Source: Microvirga antarctica
GTDB lineage: Bacteria > Pseudomonadota > Alphaproteobacteria > Rhizobiales > Beijerinckiaceae
Direction: 5' to 3'
Assembly (NCBI RefSeq): GCF_017921815.1
Contig: NZ_JAGEMM010000003.1
Location: 248,001-312,000, forward strand
Length of the DNA: 64,000 nucleotides
The number at the start of each line of letters is the position of its first letter. Position 1 is the stretch's first letter. Shown here in pieces: positions 15,924 to 25,880 of the stretch. The notes under the pieces were generated by a model. The model did no database searches and was not told the DNA's origin. It saw only the letters and a list, made by a program, of their open reading frames with translations. A program made the translations under genes and the position numbers.

Positions 15924-18434
15924 ATGACGGCAAGCAGACGAATGCGGCGCGCACTCGCGAGCCTTCTGATGCTTTGCGCCGGAACTGTCGCCGTCGCCCA
16001 GCCGGCGGCCTCGCCTCCTTCCGCCCCGCTTGCCCAGGCCGCGCCGGCGCCGGCGGCGGATCCGGTCAAAGTCGCCGCCCCTGACACCCGGGCCGCGCGC
16101 GCCAGGCTCGACAGCTTCAAGGCAAATCTCACCCAGACCGAACTCGGGCTGCAGTCGCGTCGTCATTCCGATGCAGAATTGCAGGCGCTCCGCCTCCAGA
16201 TCGAACCGATGGTCGAGGCGATCCGGGGCATCATCGCCGAGCAGGGACCGCGTCTTGAGGCCAGCAAGGCCCGCCTCGGGCAGCTGGGGCCGAAGCCCAA
16301 AGAGGGCGAGCCGGAGGAGGGCGCTGACGCCGCGCGCGACCGCGCCGAGCGGGAGGCGGCGGTCGCCGAGTTCGACGAGACCCAACGTCTGGCGCGGGCC
16401 GTTCTGCTCCAGGCCGAGCAGCTGGGCACGCAAATCGGCGACCTGCGCCGATCAGGCTTTGCCCGCGCGCTGTTCGAGCAAAGCGACAGCATCCTCAGTC
16501 CGGAACTCTGGAAAAGCGTGATCTATGCCATTCCGCGGGAACTGCGCGCCCAGGGCATTACCCTCTCGGATACGCTCGACCAGATCCGGCGCAACGCCAC
16601 CATCGGTGCCCTTCTGGTGCTGGGGCTGGCCGTTGGGGCGGGCGTCGCGCTCTATGAGGGGCGGCGTATTCTCGCCAGGCGCTTCGTGCGACGGGATCCG
16701 GAGGCACTCGATCCGTCCCGGCGTTCGCGGCTGCTGGCAGCTCTCGCGGCTCTTTGCCTGGGCGCTCTTCTGCCCATCTTCGGCAGCTGGATCGTCTGGA
16801 TCGCGTTCGATGCCGCCAACATCTTTCCGCCGCGACTCGAACTCGTCGTGGCTTCGGTGCTGCGGGGAGTGGCGTTCGTGGCGTTCGTGCGGGCCCTGAT
16901 CGACGCCATCCTGGCGCCTGACGCCCCCCGCTGGCGGCTTGTGACGGTGGCAGATGCCTCGGCCCCCCGTATCATAAGTTTCGGCGTCACCCTCGCGACG
17001 GTTCTGGCGATCGGCAAGATCCTCGAATCGTTCAACCAGGCGATCGCGGCGGCTTTGCCCATCACGGTTCTCACCCGCGGCGTCTTCGCCCTCGCCATGG
17101 CCTTGATCCTCGCCGAATTGCTCCGACGGTTTGCCAATCGGGCCACAGAGGACGAGGCCTGCCTTGGCCCGTTCGTGGCGTCCGAGTTCACCTTGGGCGG
17201 CCCACTTCGCAGCCTGGGCTGGGTGGTGGTGACGCTCATCGTGGGGAGCGTCCTTGGTGGCTATGTGGCGCTGGCCTCGTTCCTGGTCGATCAGGGCGCG
17301 TGGATCTCCATTCTCCTCGCGCTGCTGATCCTCGCCATCAACATGGCCGACGAGTTCATCGGCAACACCTTCCGAACGCAGAGTCGCATCGTCACCACGC
17401 TCCAGGCCAATACGGGTCTGCGGCGTCGCTCGCTGGAGCAGATCGGCGTTCTGGCCACCGGAGCTGTCCGTCTGACGTTGATCATTATCGCGCTCCTGCT
17501 CGTGTTGGCGCCCTGGGGTGTCGAATCCACCGACCTCATGGGCTCGGTCCGGGCGGTGTTCTTCGGTTTCAACGTGGGCGATGTGACGATTTCGATTTCG
17601 TCGATCCTCATCGCGGCCCTTCTGTTTGCGATCGTCTTCACGATCACCCGCGTGATCCAGCGCTGGCTCGACAACACCTTTTTGCCCGCGACAGATCTCG
17701 ATGCGGGCCTGCGGAACTCGATCCGCACGGCCGCCGGCTATGTGGGCATTATCACCGCGGGCGTGATTGCATTCGGCTATCTCGGCCTCAGTCTCGAGCG
17801 GCTGACGATCGTGGCCGGCGCATTGTCGGTGGGTATCGGTTTCGGTCTTCAATCCATCGTCAACAATTTCATCTCCGGCCTGATCCTGCTGTGGGAACGA
17901 CCGATTCGGGTGGGGGACCTGGTGGTGGTGGGAGACGGCGAGGGCTATGTGCGCCGCATCAACGTGCGCTCGACCGAGATCCAGACGGCGGATCGCTCGA
18001 CCCTGATCGTGCCCAATTCCAATCTGATATCCGGCATCGTGCGCAACCGGGTGCGCAATGACAGAATTGGCCGGGTGCTCGTGTCGATCCCCGTCCCCCG
18101 CAGCGCGGACCCGGACAAGGTGGCGGAGATCATGCGCACCTGTGCACTCGCACACCGGGAAATCATGAGCGAGCCTTCCCCGCGCGTGATCTTCAAGAAG
18201 GTCACGGAGAACACCCTCGACTTCGATCTCGTCTGCTTCGTCGACGACATCGACTCGGCGGGGAGGATCGCGAGCGACCTCTATTTCGATATCTTCCGAA
18301 AGCTCCGCAAGGACGGGATGGGCCTTCCCGCGACGCCCGCCGCCGCATCGGAAGAAGAATCCACCGATCAACCCATCAAGATGGCGGATGAGGAGGAAGG
18401 CTTAACCCTTCTCAAGGATAAATCGCCCGCATGA
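15924..18434 (+). CDS. MscS-type mechanosensitive channel with DUF3772 periplasmic region
   Basis: 836 residues from the ATG at 15924 (AAGGTGG upstream). A signal peptide ends at about residue 28 (VAVAQPAA). A helical periplasmic region with DUF3772 character follows (about 45-190). Some nine or more membrane helices follow, then the MscS core with the pore helix and the GIGFGLQSIVNNFISGLILLWE motif at about 648-668, and the beta domain (RVGDLVVVGDGEGYVRRINVRSTEI). The large MscS family members (MscK/MscM class) release solutes on hypo-osmotic shock. The stop overlaps the next ATG as ATGA. It may be read from the EcfG promoter upstream of the small membrane protein. Confidence 0.88.
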   Translation: MTASRRMRRALASLLMLCAGTVAVAQPAASPPSAPLAQAAPAPAADPVKVAAPDTRAARARLDSFKANLTQTELGLQSRRHSDAELQALRLQIEPMVEAIRGIIAEQGPRLEASKARLGQLGPKPKEGEPEEGADAARDRAEREAAVAEFDETQRLARAVLLQAEQLGTQIGDLRRSGFARALFEQSDSILSPELWKSVIYAIPRELRAQGITLSDTLDQIRRNATIGALLVLGLAVGAGVALYEGRRILARRFVRRDPEALDPSRRSRLLAALAALCLGALLPIFGSWIVWIAFDAANIFPPRLELVVASVLRGVAFVAFVRALIDAILAPDAPRWRLVTVADASAPRIISFGVTLATVLAIGKILESFNQAIAAALPITVLTRGVFALAMALILAELLRRFANRATEDEACLGPFVASEFTLGGPLRSLGWVVVTLIVGSVLGGYVALASFLVDQGAWISILLALLILAINMADEFIGNTFRTQSRIVTTLQANTGLRRRSLEQIGVLATGAVRLTLIIIALLLVLAPWGVESTDLMGSVRAVFFGFNVGDVTISISSILIAALLFAIVFTITRVIQRWLDNTFLPATDLDAGLRNSIRTAAGYVGIITAGVIAFGYLGLSLERLTIVAGALSVGIGFGLQSIVNNFISGLILLWERPIRVGDLVVVGDGEGYVRRINVRSTEIQTADRSTLIVPNSNLISGIVRNRVRNDRIGRVLVSIPVPRSADPDKVAEIMRTCALAHREIMSEPSPRVIFKKVTENTLDFDLVCFVDDIDSAGRIASDLYFDIFRKLRKDGMGLPATPAAASEEESTDQPIKMADEEEGLTLLKDKSPA

Positions 18435-18931
18435 CACGCATCCTCCTCCTTCTGGTTCTCACGGCGGCCGCCCTGTCGGCCTGCTCCGCGCCACCCCCCA
18501 AGCCTACGGCCACCACGCCGAGCTTCTATCTGCCCATGGCCAGGGCGGACGCGACCGTGGACGCGGCCATGGCCCGCGACATGATCACCGGCTACCGCCA
18601 GAACAAGGGTCTCGGGCCGCTCGCGGTCGATGCCGATCTGCAGGCGATCGCTCAGGCTGAAGCGCGGGCGATGGCCGCGGCCGACAAGCCGAGCTCCGCC
18701 GAGGCGGTGAAGGCGCGCCTCGCGTCGGCGGGGTTTCGAAATCCGGCCGCGAACCTGTCGGCCGGCTACTATACGTTGGCCGAGGCGTTCTCGGGATGGC
18801 GGGAGAGCCCGCAGCATAATCGCGTTCTCCTTGATTCGCAGGCAACGCGGATCGGGATTGCGACGGCCTATACGCCGAACTCCAAATACAAGGTCTACTG
18901 GGTCATGGTGGTCGCCTCCGACCGGCGGTAG
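18431..18931 (+). CDS. CAP-domain lipoprotein
   Basis: 166 residues. Lipoprotein signal with lipobox LSAC (Cys18). The mature part has the CAP/SCP-PR1 pattern of bacterial YkwD-like proteins: NKGLGPLAVDADLQAIAQAEARAMA, a GWRESPQHNRVLLD box and a final YWVMVVASDRR strand. The canonical HS...H metal pocket is only partly kept (the His in QHNR is present). Function of bacterial CAP lipoproteins is unknown; an envelope role is likely. Translationally coupled to the MscS gene by ATGA overlap. Confidence 0.82.
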   Translation: MTRILLLLVLTAAALSACSAPPPKPTATTPSFYLPMARADATVDAAMARDMITGYRQNKGLGPLAVDADLQAIAQAEARAMAAADKPSSAEAVKARLASAGFRNPAANLSAGYYTLAEAFSGWRESPQHNRVLLDSQATRIGIATAYTPNSKYKVYWVMVVASDRR

Positions 18932-19098
18932 GCCAGCCCGGCGCCCAGCAGAGCATGACAGTCGCATCGGTGCGGGATGGACGGCTGCACTTTCGTTGCT
19001 ATGGTGAAGGCCGATTTCGGGACAGGATGGCGACCGAATGCCCGCGAGAGGCGTTAGGTCATGGTTCGGCGAAGATCCTCGTCTAAGGTAACGTTCCC

Positions 19099-20907
19099 AT
19101 GTGGCTGATCCGCCTCTACATCCGAGTTCTCGGCCAGCTTGGCGGCGATATCAGGGTGGGGGCGCTTCTGGCGCTCGCCAATGTGGCGCTTGCGATTTCC
19201 GCCTTTGCCGAGCCCATCCTGTTCGGCCGTATCATCGACGTTCTGACACGGGCGCAGATCCCGGGCACGCCGGTCGTCACCTTCACGGCCCTCATGCCGC
19301 TGATTATCGCCTGGGTCGCATTCGCGTTCTTCTCCATCGGCGCAGGCGTTCTTGTGGCGCTTTATGCAGACCGGCTGTCGCACCGCCGGCGGTTGGCGGT
19401 TGTGGCCAATTATTTCGAGCACGTGCTCGAACTGCCGCTGGCCTTTCACACCTCGACCCATTCCGGCCGCGTGCTGAAGGTGATGCTCGAGGGCTCGAAC
19501 GGCATGGCATGGCTTTGGCTGGGCTTCTTCCGCGAGCATTTTTCGGCCCTGATCGCGCTGTTCATCCTGCTGCCGATGACGGTGTTCCTCAATTGGCGGC
19601 TCGGTCTTCTGCTTGTCGGATTGATGGTTGTGTTCGCGATCCTGACGACGCTCGTCGTGCGCAAGACCGAGAGCCTCCAGGGCACGGTGGAGCGTTACCA
19701 TTCGAGCCTCGCCGAGCATGCCTCCGACGCGCTCGGCAACGTGCCGGTGATTCAGTCCTTCACACGGATCGAGGCGGAAGCGGGCTCGCTGCGCGCGATC
19801 ATTCAGCAATTGCTGCAGGCGCAGAATCCGGTGTTGTCGTGGTGGGCCGTGGCCTCCGTCGCCTCGCGGGCCGCCGCCACCATCACGGTCACGGCCGTCT
19901 TTCTGGTCGGTACCGGCCTGCATCTCGGTGGTCTGGCGTCAATCGGCGAGATCGTCATGTTCATGAGCATTGCCACGATGCTCATCGCACGGCTCGAACA
20001 GGCGGTGAGTTTCATCAACCAGCTCTTCATGCAGGCGCCGAAGATGCGCGAATTCTTCGAGATCCTCGATACGGCGCCCGCCGTCCACGATCGGCCGAAC
20101 GCCAAGGATGTGGGACGGTTCGAAGGCAAGGTCGCGTTCGACGGCGTGAGCTTTTCCTATGATGGCAAGCGGCCGGCCATTCAGGACGTGTCGTTCACCG
20201 TGATGCCGGGCGAGAACGTCGCGCTTGTCGGGGCGACCGGATCGGGCAAATCGACGACGCTCGGATTGCTGCACCGGGCCTTCGATCCGCAATCAGGCGC
20301 GATCCGAATCGACAATGACGACATCCGCGACCTGACATTGTCGTCCCTGCGGCGCAACATTGGCGTGGTCTTTCAGGAACCGATGCTGTTTGCCCGCTCG
20401 ATCCGCGAGAATCTCCAGGTCGGCCGTCCCGAGGCCACCGACGCGGAGATGATCGAGGCGCTCGAGCGCGCCCAGGCGATCGAGTTCATCGCACGCCAGA
20501 CCGACGGTCTCGATTCGATCGTCGGCGAGCGCGGCCGCTCCCTGTCGGGCGGCGAGCGGCAGCGGTTGTCCATCGCCCGCGCGCTGTTGAAGAATCCGCC
20601 CATCCTCATTCTGGACGAGGCGACGAGCGCGCTCGATGCGGCCACCGAGAAGAAACTTCAGCTTGCCCTCGACGAAGTCATGAAGGGTCGCACGACTTTC
20701 GTGATCGCCCACCGGCTGGCCACGATTCGCAATGCGGATCGCATTCTGGTCTTCGATCAGGGACGCGTCATCGAGACGGGGACGTTCGACCAGCTTGTGG
20801 AACGCGGCGGCCGCTTTGCCGAACTCGCCCACGCGCAGTTCATGTCCACCGAGCCCACGGCAAAGCCTTTACGCGCCAAGGCGAAGCTGCCGCTCGAAGG
20901 CGCCTGA
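19099..20907 (+). CDS. ndvA: Cyclic beta-glucan ABC exporter, NdvA/ChvA-like
   Basis: 602 residues, a half-transporter with fused permease and ATPase. The N-terminal opening ([29 protein letters not shown]) closely follows rhizobial NdvA/ChvA. Six membrane helices (about 15-320) precede the ATPase with Walker [10 protein letters not shown] (about 378-386), Q-loop, signature LSGGERQR and Walker [13 protein letters not shown]. Length fits NdvA (about 590). In rhizobia NdvA/ChvA exports cyclic beta-1,2-glucan to the periplasm for osmoadaptation. The synthase gene ndvB/chvB is not in the window, so the glucan link rests on similarity; a general lipid-type exporter is the alternative. Confidence 0.8.
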   Translation: MWLIRLYIRVLGQLGGDIRVGALLALANVALAISAFAEPILFGRIIDVLTRAQIPGTPVVTFTALMPLIIAWVAFAFFSIGAGVLVALYADRLSHRRRLAVVANYFEHVLELPLAFHTSTHSGRVLKVMLEGSNGMAWLWLGFFREHFSALIALFILLPMTVFLNWRLGLLLVGLMVVFAILTTLVVRKTESLQGTVERYHSSLAEHASDALGNVPVIQSFTRIEAEAGSLRAIIQQLLQAQNPVLSWWAVASVASRAAATITVTAVFLVGTGLHLGGLASIGEIVMFMSIATMLIARLEQAVSFINQLFMQAPKMREFFEILDTAPAVHDRPNAKDVGRFEGKVAFDGVSFSYDGKRPAIQDVSFTVMPGENVALVGATGSGKSTTLGLLHRAFDPQSGAIRIDNDDIRDLTLSSLRRNIGVVFQEPMLFARSIRENLQVGRPEATDAEMIEALERAQAIEFIARQTDGLDSIVGERGRSLSGGERQRLSIARALLKNPPILILDEATSALDAATEKKLQLALDEVMKGRTTFVIAHRLATIRNADRILVFDQGRVIETGTFDQLVERGGRFAELAHAQFMSTEPTAKPLRAKAKLPLEGA

Positions 20908-20942
20908 AGGCGCGCGGAGCAACGCCTGCCGGCGTGGCCCTT

Positions 20943-22259
20943 CTAGCCTGCCGCAGCCGAGGCGGCGCCCATCACGGGCACGGATGTCAGGGGAACGATG
21001 CGCAGCACCGTAATGCGGTTGCGCGACTTGCGCAGCACGTGAAACCGGTAGCCGTGGAAGGTGAAGATCTGCCCCATCTCGGGAATGGTGCGGGCTTCGT
21101 GGATGACGAGGCCCGCCACCGTCGTGGCCTCCTCGTCGGGCAGGTTCCAATCCATGACGCGATTGAGATCCCGGATGGTGACGGACCCATCCACATTGAC
21201 CGCGCCGTTGGGCTGCGGGCGGACACCCTGCACGGACAGGTCGTGCTCGTCCTTGATGTCGCCGACGATCTCCTCAAGGATGTCCTCGAGCGTGACGAGA
21301 CCCATGACCTCCCCGTATTCGTCGACGACGAGCGCGAAGTGCGTTTTCTTGGCCAGAAAGGCCTTGAGCTGATCGCGCAGCGACGTGGTGTCAGGCACGA
21401 ACCAGCTCTCGAGCGCGATCGCCTCGATGGACAGGCGGTTGGCGTCGCCACCCACCGCGTCGAGCGCACGCAACAGATCCTTGGCATGCAGCACGCCGAT
21501 GATGTTCTCCTGGCTGTCGCGCCACAGGGGCATGCGCGTGTAGGGAGAGGACAGCACCTCGCGCACGATCTCCTGCGCGGTCAGGTCAGCGTTGATGGTA
21601 CGCATCTTGGTGCGGTGAACCATCACCTCGGAGACGGTCATGTGCTCGAGGTCGAGCAGGCCGCCCAGCATGTCCCGCTGGATCTTCGCGACGCCGCCCT
21701 CTTCGTGCAGCAGGTCGAGCTGGTCGCGCAGTTCCTGGTTGGCCGACAGGATGGGCGCGTTCTCGCCCAGCCGCAAACCGAAGGTGCGCAGCAGCAGCCG
21801 CACCACGCGCTCGATGCCGATGGAGACAGGCCCCAGCACCGACACGACCCACGACATGGGCTTTGCCAGGGCCAACGCGACCCGCTCGGGAATCGCCGTG
21901 GCGATGGCCTTGGGGAGAATTTCGGCGAACACCACCACAAGGGCGGTCACGATGGCGATGGCGTAGATCGCCCCGATGCTGCCGCTCGTCTGCGTCAGAA
22001 TCCAGGTGGCGAAGGCCGCAACGCCGATCCGCACGATGTTGTTGCTGATGAGAATCGTGCCGACGAAGCGCTCCCGCATCTGCAGGAGACCGGTGACGGC
22101 CTCGGCTCGCGGGTCGCCCGCATTGCCGAGCGCCCGCATGCGCGACCGGGAGGCCAGCGTGAAGGCCGTCTCGGCTGCAGCGCAAAAGGCCGACGCCGTC
22201 AGCGACAGGACCACGATCAGCCCGGCCGCCCAGATCTCCGCCAGCGAAAGAACGCTCAT
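20943..22259 (-). CDS. CorC/HlyC-family membrane protein with CBS domains
   Basis: 438 residues: DUF21/CNNM membrane domain (about 1-190, four helices), a tandem CBS pair (about 205-335; TKMRTINADLTAQEIVREVL and HFALVVDEYGEVMGLVTLEDILEEIVGDI), and a C-terminal CorC_HlyC domain (about 350-425). CNNM/CorC proteins transport or regulate Mg2+; the hemolysin label is historical. It is the third gene of an aroK-aroB-corC operon and starts in an ATGA overlap with aroB, a common arrangement in Hyphomicrobiales. Confidence 0.9.
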   Translation of the reverse strand: MSVLSLAEIWAAGLIVVLSLTASAFCAAAETAFTLASRSRMRALGNAGDPRAEAVTGLLQMRERFVGTILISNNIVRIGVAAFATWILTQTSGSIGAIYAIAIVTALVVVFAEILPKAIATAIPERVALALAKPMSWVVSVLGPVSIGIERVVRLLLRTFGLRLGENAPILSANQELRDQLDLLHEEGGVAKIQRDMLGGLLDLEHMTVSEVMVHRTKMRTINADLTAQEIVREVLSSPYTRMPLWRDSQENIIGVLHAKDLLRALDAVGGDANRLSIEAIALESWFVPDTTSLRDQLKAFLAKKTHFALVVDEYGEVMGLVTLEDILEEIVGDIKDEHDLSVQGVRPQPNGAVNVDGSVTIRDLNRVMDWNLPDEEATTVAGLVIHEARTIPEMGQIFTFHGYRFHVLRKSRNRITVLRIVPLTSVPVMGAASAAAG

Positions 22260-23404
22260 GAGACGGCCGACGCCATTTCACCGTTGAGGAATGTGCGGAC
22301 CGATTCGACCTCGATCCCGTGGGCGATGAAGCTCTGGCCGATGCCGCGCGCCAGAATGAACGTGAGGGCTCCGGCCTTGACCTTCTTGTCCTGGGCCATG
22401 CCGTCAAGCAGGTCGGCGACGGTTCCGCAGCCGCCGGGTACGTCCTGGAGCCGTGTCGGAAGACCGACGCGGGTGAGATGCTCCGCGACCCGCGCGGCAT
22501 CTGAGGAAGGACACAGGCCAAGGAAGGCCGAAAATCGGAAGGCGAGGCAGAGCCCGATCGACACGCCCTCCCCATGCACCAGACGGGCCGAATCGTAACG
22601 GGTGATCCGCTCCAGCGCGTGGCCAAAGGTGTGGCCGAGATTGAGCAGGGCGCGATCGCCGTCCTCGCGCTCGTCGCGCACCACCACGATAGCCTTCGCC
22701 CGGCACGAGCGGGCGACCGCCTCGTCCCGTTCGGGACCGCCCTCGAAGATGCCCTGCCAGTTCGCATCGCACCACGCGAAGAAGGCGGCGTCGTCGATCA
22801 GGCCGTATTTCACCACCTCCGCATAGCCTGCCCGCATCTCCCGCAACGGCAAGCTATCGAGGAGGGCGGTGTCGGCCAGAACGAGGCTCGGCTGGTGGAA
22901 GGCCCCCACGAGATTCTTGCCGTGGCGGGAATTGATGCCGGTCTTGCCGCCGACCGACGAATCGACCTGCGCTAGAAGGGAGGTCGGGATCTGGACGAAC
23001 CGCATCCCGCGGCGGGTGACGGCGGCCACGAAACCCGCAAGGTCGCCCACGACGCCGCCGCCGAGCGCGATCACGAGATCGCCGCGCTCGATCCGTGATT
23101 CGAGAATCGCATCGCACACCCGCTCGAGGGACGCGTAGGATTTGGTCGCCTCACCAGGCGCAACGGTGACGATGCCCACCCGCAGGCCCGACTTCTCCAA
23201 AGCCTCCGCGAGCGTGGCGGCGTAGAGCGCACCGACATTCTCGTCCGTGACGATCGCAACCGCGCGGGCTCCCAGCGCGGCGATACGCTCCCCCGCGAGG
23301 TCCAGCACATGGCGTCCGACCAGAATGTCATAGGCTCGGTCGCCGAGGGGGACGTGAACCGTCTTGACGGACGCGCGCAGCGTCCGGGTCGCTTCTGTGA
23401 TCAC
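22256..23404 (-). CDS. aroB: 3-dehydroquinate synthase
   Basis: 382 residues; second step of the shikimate pathway, DAHP to 3-dehydroquinate, NAD+ and divalent metal dependent. NAD-binding ALGGGVVGDLAGFVAAVTRRG (about 113-133), IPTSLLAQVDSSVGGKTGIN, and metal ligands in NLGHTFGHALE and HGEGVSIG. Starts with GTG in a GTGA overlap with aroK and ends in an ATGA overlap with the CorC gene. Somewhat longer at the N-terminus than E. coli AroB. Confidence 0.97.
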   Translation of the reverse strand: MITEATRTLRASVKTVHVPLGDRAYDILVGRHVLDLAGERIAALGARAVAIVTDENVGALYAATLAEALEKSGLRVGIVTVAPGEATKSYASLERVCDAILESRIERGDLVIALGGGVVGDLAGFVAAVTRRGMRFVQIPTSLLAQVDSSVGGKTGINSRHGKNLVGAFHQPSLVLADTALLDSLPLREMRAGYAEVVKYGLIDDAAFFAWCDANWQGIFEGGPERDEAVARSCRAKAIVVVRDEREDGDRALLNLGHTFGHALERITRYDSARLVHGEGVSIGLCLAFRFSAFLGLCPSSDAARVAEHLTRVGLPTRLQDVPGGCGTVADLLDGMAQDKKVKAGALTFILARGIGQSFIAHGIEVESVRTFLNGEMASAVS

Positions 23405-24027
23405 TCCGCAGAGCTCCGTCGTTGGTCGAGAAAGCGTTCGAGGGCCTCGATGATGTCGCCCACGACCCGGTCATGCGGCGCCTCATGCGAGTCGACCGCG
23501 AGGTCGGAGAGGGCGTAGACCGGATGCCGCACGGCCATCAGATGGCGCATGGTGCCCTCGGGATCGGCCGTCTGCAGCAGCGGGCGGGTTGCCCGTTTGC
23601 GGACGCGCCGCATCAGCACGTCGAGGTCGGCCCGCAGCCACACCGAGATGCCATGCTGCGCGATGGCGAGCCGCGTTTCCTCGTTCATGTAGGCGCCGCC
23701 GCCGGTTGCAAGCACCATGGGGCCTTCCTGGAGCAGACGGGCAATGACCCGGCGTTCGCCGTCGCGGAAATGCCCTTCCCCATGGATGGAGAAGATGTCG
23801 GGAATCGTCATGCCGGCGGCGGATTCGATCTCGTGATCGGCATCGCGAAAGGGCAGGCCGAGCTTCTGCGCCAGCCGTCGGCCGACGGTACTTTTTCCCG
23901 CTCCCATAAGGCCGACGAGCACAAGCGACCGTGTGCCGAGGCGGCGCCTCACGGGGTGGCCGCCTTGGGGGACGTCATCCGGCTCGCCAGCTTCATCGGG
24001 CGGATGGAAGCGGCTGATATCGTTCAT
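23401..24027 (-). CDS. aroK: Shikimate kinase
   Basis: 208 residues from the ATG at 24027, which has an excellent AGGAG 7 bases upstream; the open frame extends further but without a site. It phosphorylates shikimate at O3. Walker A GLMGAGKST at 39-47, the DHEIE shikimate-binding segment, GEGHFRDGERRV and ATGGGAYM are all present. A hydrophilic N-terminal extension of about 30 residues precedes the kinase fold, common in alphaproteobacteria. First gene of aroK-aroB-corC. Confidence 0.96.
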   Translation of the reverse strand: MNDISRFHPPDEAGEPDDVPQGGHPVRRRLGTRSLVLVGLMGAGKSTVGRRLAQKLGLPFRDADHEIESAAGMTIPDIFSIHGEGHFRDGERRVIARLLQEGPMVLATGGGAYMNEETRLAIAQHGISVWLRADLDVLMRRVRKRATRPLLQTADPEGTMRHLMAVRHPVYALSDLAVDSHEAPHDRVVGDIIEALERFLDQRRSSAE

Positions 24028-24143
24028 GGGAGAACTCCTACCATGGGGGCGCGCTTCTGTCACAGAGGATGCGGCTCTACCGTTAAGGCTTGCCACGGTG
24101 GCCTATGCGTGGTTGTAGCGATCAAAGCTTCCAAGAGGCGCCC

Positions 24144-24299
24144 GTGCCGACTCTGTTCCGGTTTCTGTTCGTTGTTCTGATCCTGGCGGGCCTCGGCTTC
24201 GGGGCGGTCTTTTATCTTGCCACGATGGTGAACCCGACGCCGCGCGAGATCAGCGTCCCGATCCCCAGCCAGCGCCTGCCATCCCCACCGAGCCGATGA
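24144..24299 (+). CDS. Small single-pass membrane protein upstream of xerD
   Basis: 51 residues from a GTG preceded by AGAGG. One N-terminal membrane helix (about 5-25, FLFVVLILAGLGFGAVFYLATMV) then a Pro-rich tail ending IPSQRLPSPPSR. Such a short membrane protein commonly sits between aroK and xerD in Hyphomicrobiales. No function known. It lies 13 bases before the xerD start, same direction, and is divergent from aroK. Confidence 0.65.
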   Translation: MPTLFRFLFVVLILAGLGFGAVFYLATMVNPTPREISVPIPSQRLPSPPSR

Positions 24300-24312
24300 G
24301 CGGGCAACGACC

Positions 24313-25245
24313 ATGACGGGCGCGCGCCATGCCGGTCTTTTCATGGATATGCTGGCGGCCGAGCGTGGCGCCTCGAAGAATACGCTCGATGCCTACCGGC
24401 GCGATCTCGAGGATTACCTGCATTACCTTGCGGAAATCCGCTCGACTCCCGACACCGCGGACGCGGCGGCGTTGCGCGGGTTCATGGCCGGGCTGGAGGA
24501 GCGTGGCCTGAAAGCCTCCTCGGCCGCACGGCGGCTGTCGGCGGTGCGGCAATTCCACAAGTTTCTCTATGTGGAAGGCTACGCGCCGCAAGACCCGACG
24601 GCGGCCGTGTCCGCCCCGAAACGCGGACGGGTCTTGCCGAAGGTTCTGTCAGTCGATCAGGTCGACCGCCTGCTCCAGACCGCCCAGGCGGCGATGACAG
24701 TCACCCCGCAATCACCCGGAGAGCATCTGCGCGCCGCTCGCATGGTGTGCCTGCTCGAACTCCTCTATGCGACCGGCCTTCGGGTGTCGGAACTGGTGGC
24801 GCTTCCGCGCAGTGCGGCGAGAACCCGCGAGCGCTTCCTGGTGGTGCGGGGCAAAGGCGCCAAGGAGCGGCTGGTGCCGTTGACGGAAGCCGCGCGGGAG
24901 CGCGCGCGGGAATATCTGGCGCTTCTCGAGCAGGACAAGAAGGCCACCGGGCCCTGGCTGTTTCCCGCCGACAGCGCCAGTGGGCATCTCACCCGCCAAG
25001 CCTTCGCGCGGGATCTCAAGGATGTGGCTGCGGCAGCTGGTCTGCGCTCCGATACGGTCAGCCCGCATGTGCTGCGCCACGCCTTCGCCAGCCACTTGCT
25101 GCAGAACGGCGCGGACCTGCGGATCGTGCAGGAATTGCTGGGCCATTCCGACATCTCGACGACCCAGATCTACACCCATGTGCTCGACGAGCGGCTGAAA
25201 AGCATGGTGCGCGATCTTCACCCGCTCTCCGACGAGAGCCGATAG
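24313..25245 (+). CDS. xerD: Tyrosine recombinase XerD
   Basis: 310 residues. N-terminal SAM-like core-binding domain (about 5-95) and catalytic domain with Arg157 (YATGLRVSEL), Lys in RGKGAKER (181-184), His252-x-x-Arg255 (HVLRH), His278 (LLGHSDISTTQIYTHV) and nucleophile Tyr287. It resolves chromosome dimers with XerC at dif. Genomic position beside aroK/aroB, far from any mobile element, supports the housekeeping XerD rather than a phage integrase. It ends 2 bases before the convergent metW. Confidence 0.95.
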   Translation: MTGARHAGLFMDMLAAERGASKNTLDAYRRDLEDYLHYLAEIRSTPDTADAAALRGFMAGLEERGLKASSAARRLSAVRQFHKFLYVEGYAPQDPTAAVSAPKRGRVLPKVLSVDQVDRLLQTAQAAMTVTPQSPGEHLRAARMVCLLELLYATGLRVSELVALPRSAARTRERFLVVRGKGAKERLVPLTEAARERAREYLALLEQDKKATGPWLFPADSASGHLTRQAFARDLKDVAAAAGLRSDTVSPHVLRHAFASHLLQNGADLRIVQELLGHSDISTTQIYTHVLDERLKSMVRDLHPLSDESR

Positions 25246-25247
25246 GG

Positions 25248-25880
25248 TCAGCGGCGCTTCAGCAGGAACACCGCCTGCTCGCCCAGCATGTTCCAGGCCC
25301 ACCACGGCAACATCATGCGCACCGGTTTGCCGCCGGCATCGAGGGCCGCTGCCCGCTCCATCTGCGCGCCGACTTCCGTGCACAGGGTGAGGAAATCACG
25401 GATCGTGCAGAAATGGATGTTGGGCGTGTCGTGCCAGGAATACGGCATGTTGTCGGTCACCGGCATGCGTCCGTTCACGAGCAGGTCGAGGCGCACGCGC
25501 CAGTGGCCGAAATTCGGAAACGACACGATGGCCCGCCGGCCGATGCGCAGCAGATGTTCCAAGACGATTTTCGGCTGCCGTGTCGCCTGGATCGTCTGGG
25601 ACAGGATGACGTAGTCGAAGGCGTCGTCGGGATAATCCGCAAGGTCCGTGTCGGCGTCGCCCTGGATGACGGGCAGGCCCTTGGCGAGGCACGCATTGAC
25701 GCCCTCGCGCGAGATCTCGATGCCGCGTCCGTCGACACCTTTCCGGTCGCGCAGGAGGGACAGCAGGGTGCCGTCGCCGCAGCCGATATCCAGCACCTTT
25801 GAGCCCGGCGCCACCATGTCGGCGAGCAGCAGAAAATCGAGCCGGGCGGTCGCGGTGTCGACGGCATGCATCTCCGTCAC
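25248..25880 (-). CDS. metW: Methionine biosynthesis methyltransferase-like protein MetW
   Basis: 210 residues. SAM-binding [15 protein letters not shown], then [21 protein letters not shown] and [14 protein letters not shown], the well-known MetW pattern. It starts with GTG in a GTGA overlap with metX and is translationally coupled to it. MetW is required with MetX for homoserine acetyl- or succinyl-transfer in several proteobacteria, activating MetX rather than acting as a proven methyltransferase. Confidence 0.94.
   Translation of the reverse strand: MTEMHAVDTATARLDFLLLADMVAPGSKVLDIGCGDGTLLSLLRDRKGVDGRGIEISREGVNACLAKGLPVIQGDADTDLADYPDDAFDYVILSQTIQATRQPKIVLEHLLRIGRRAIVSFPNFGHWRVRLDLLVNGRMPVTDNMPYSWHDTPNIHFCTIRDFLTLCTEVGAQMERAAALDAGGKPVRMMLPWWAWNMLGEQAVFLLKRR

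Noticed and set aside
16452..18371. 639-residue open frame opposite the MscS-type channel
   Set aside because: Antisense shadow, highly charged and lacking family motifs.
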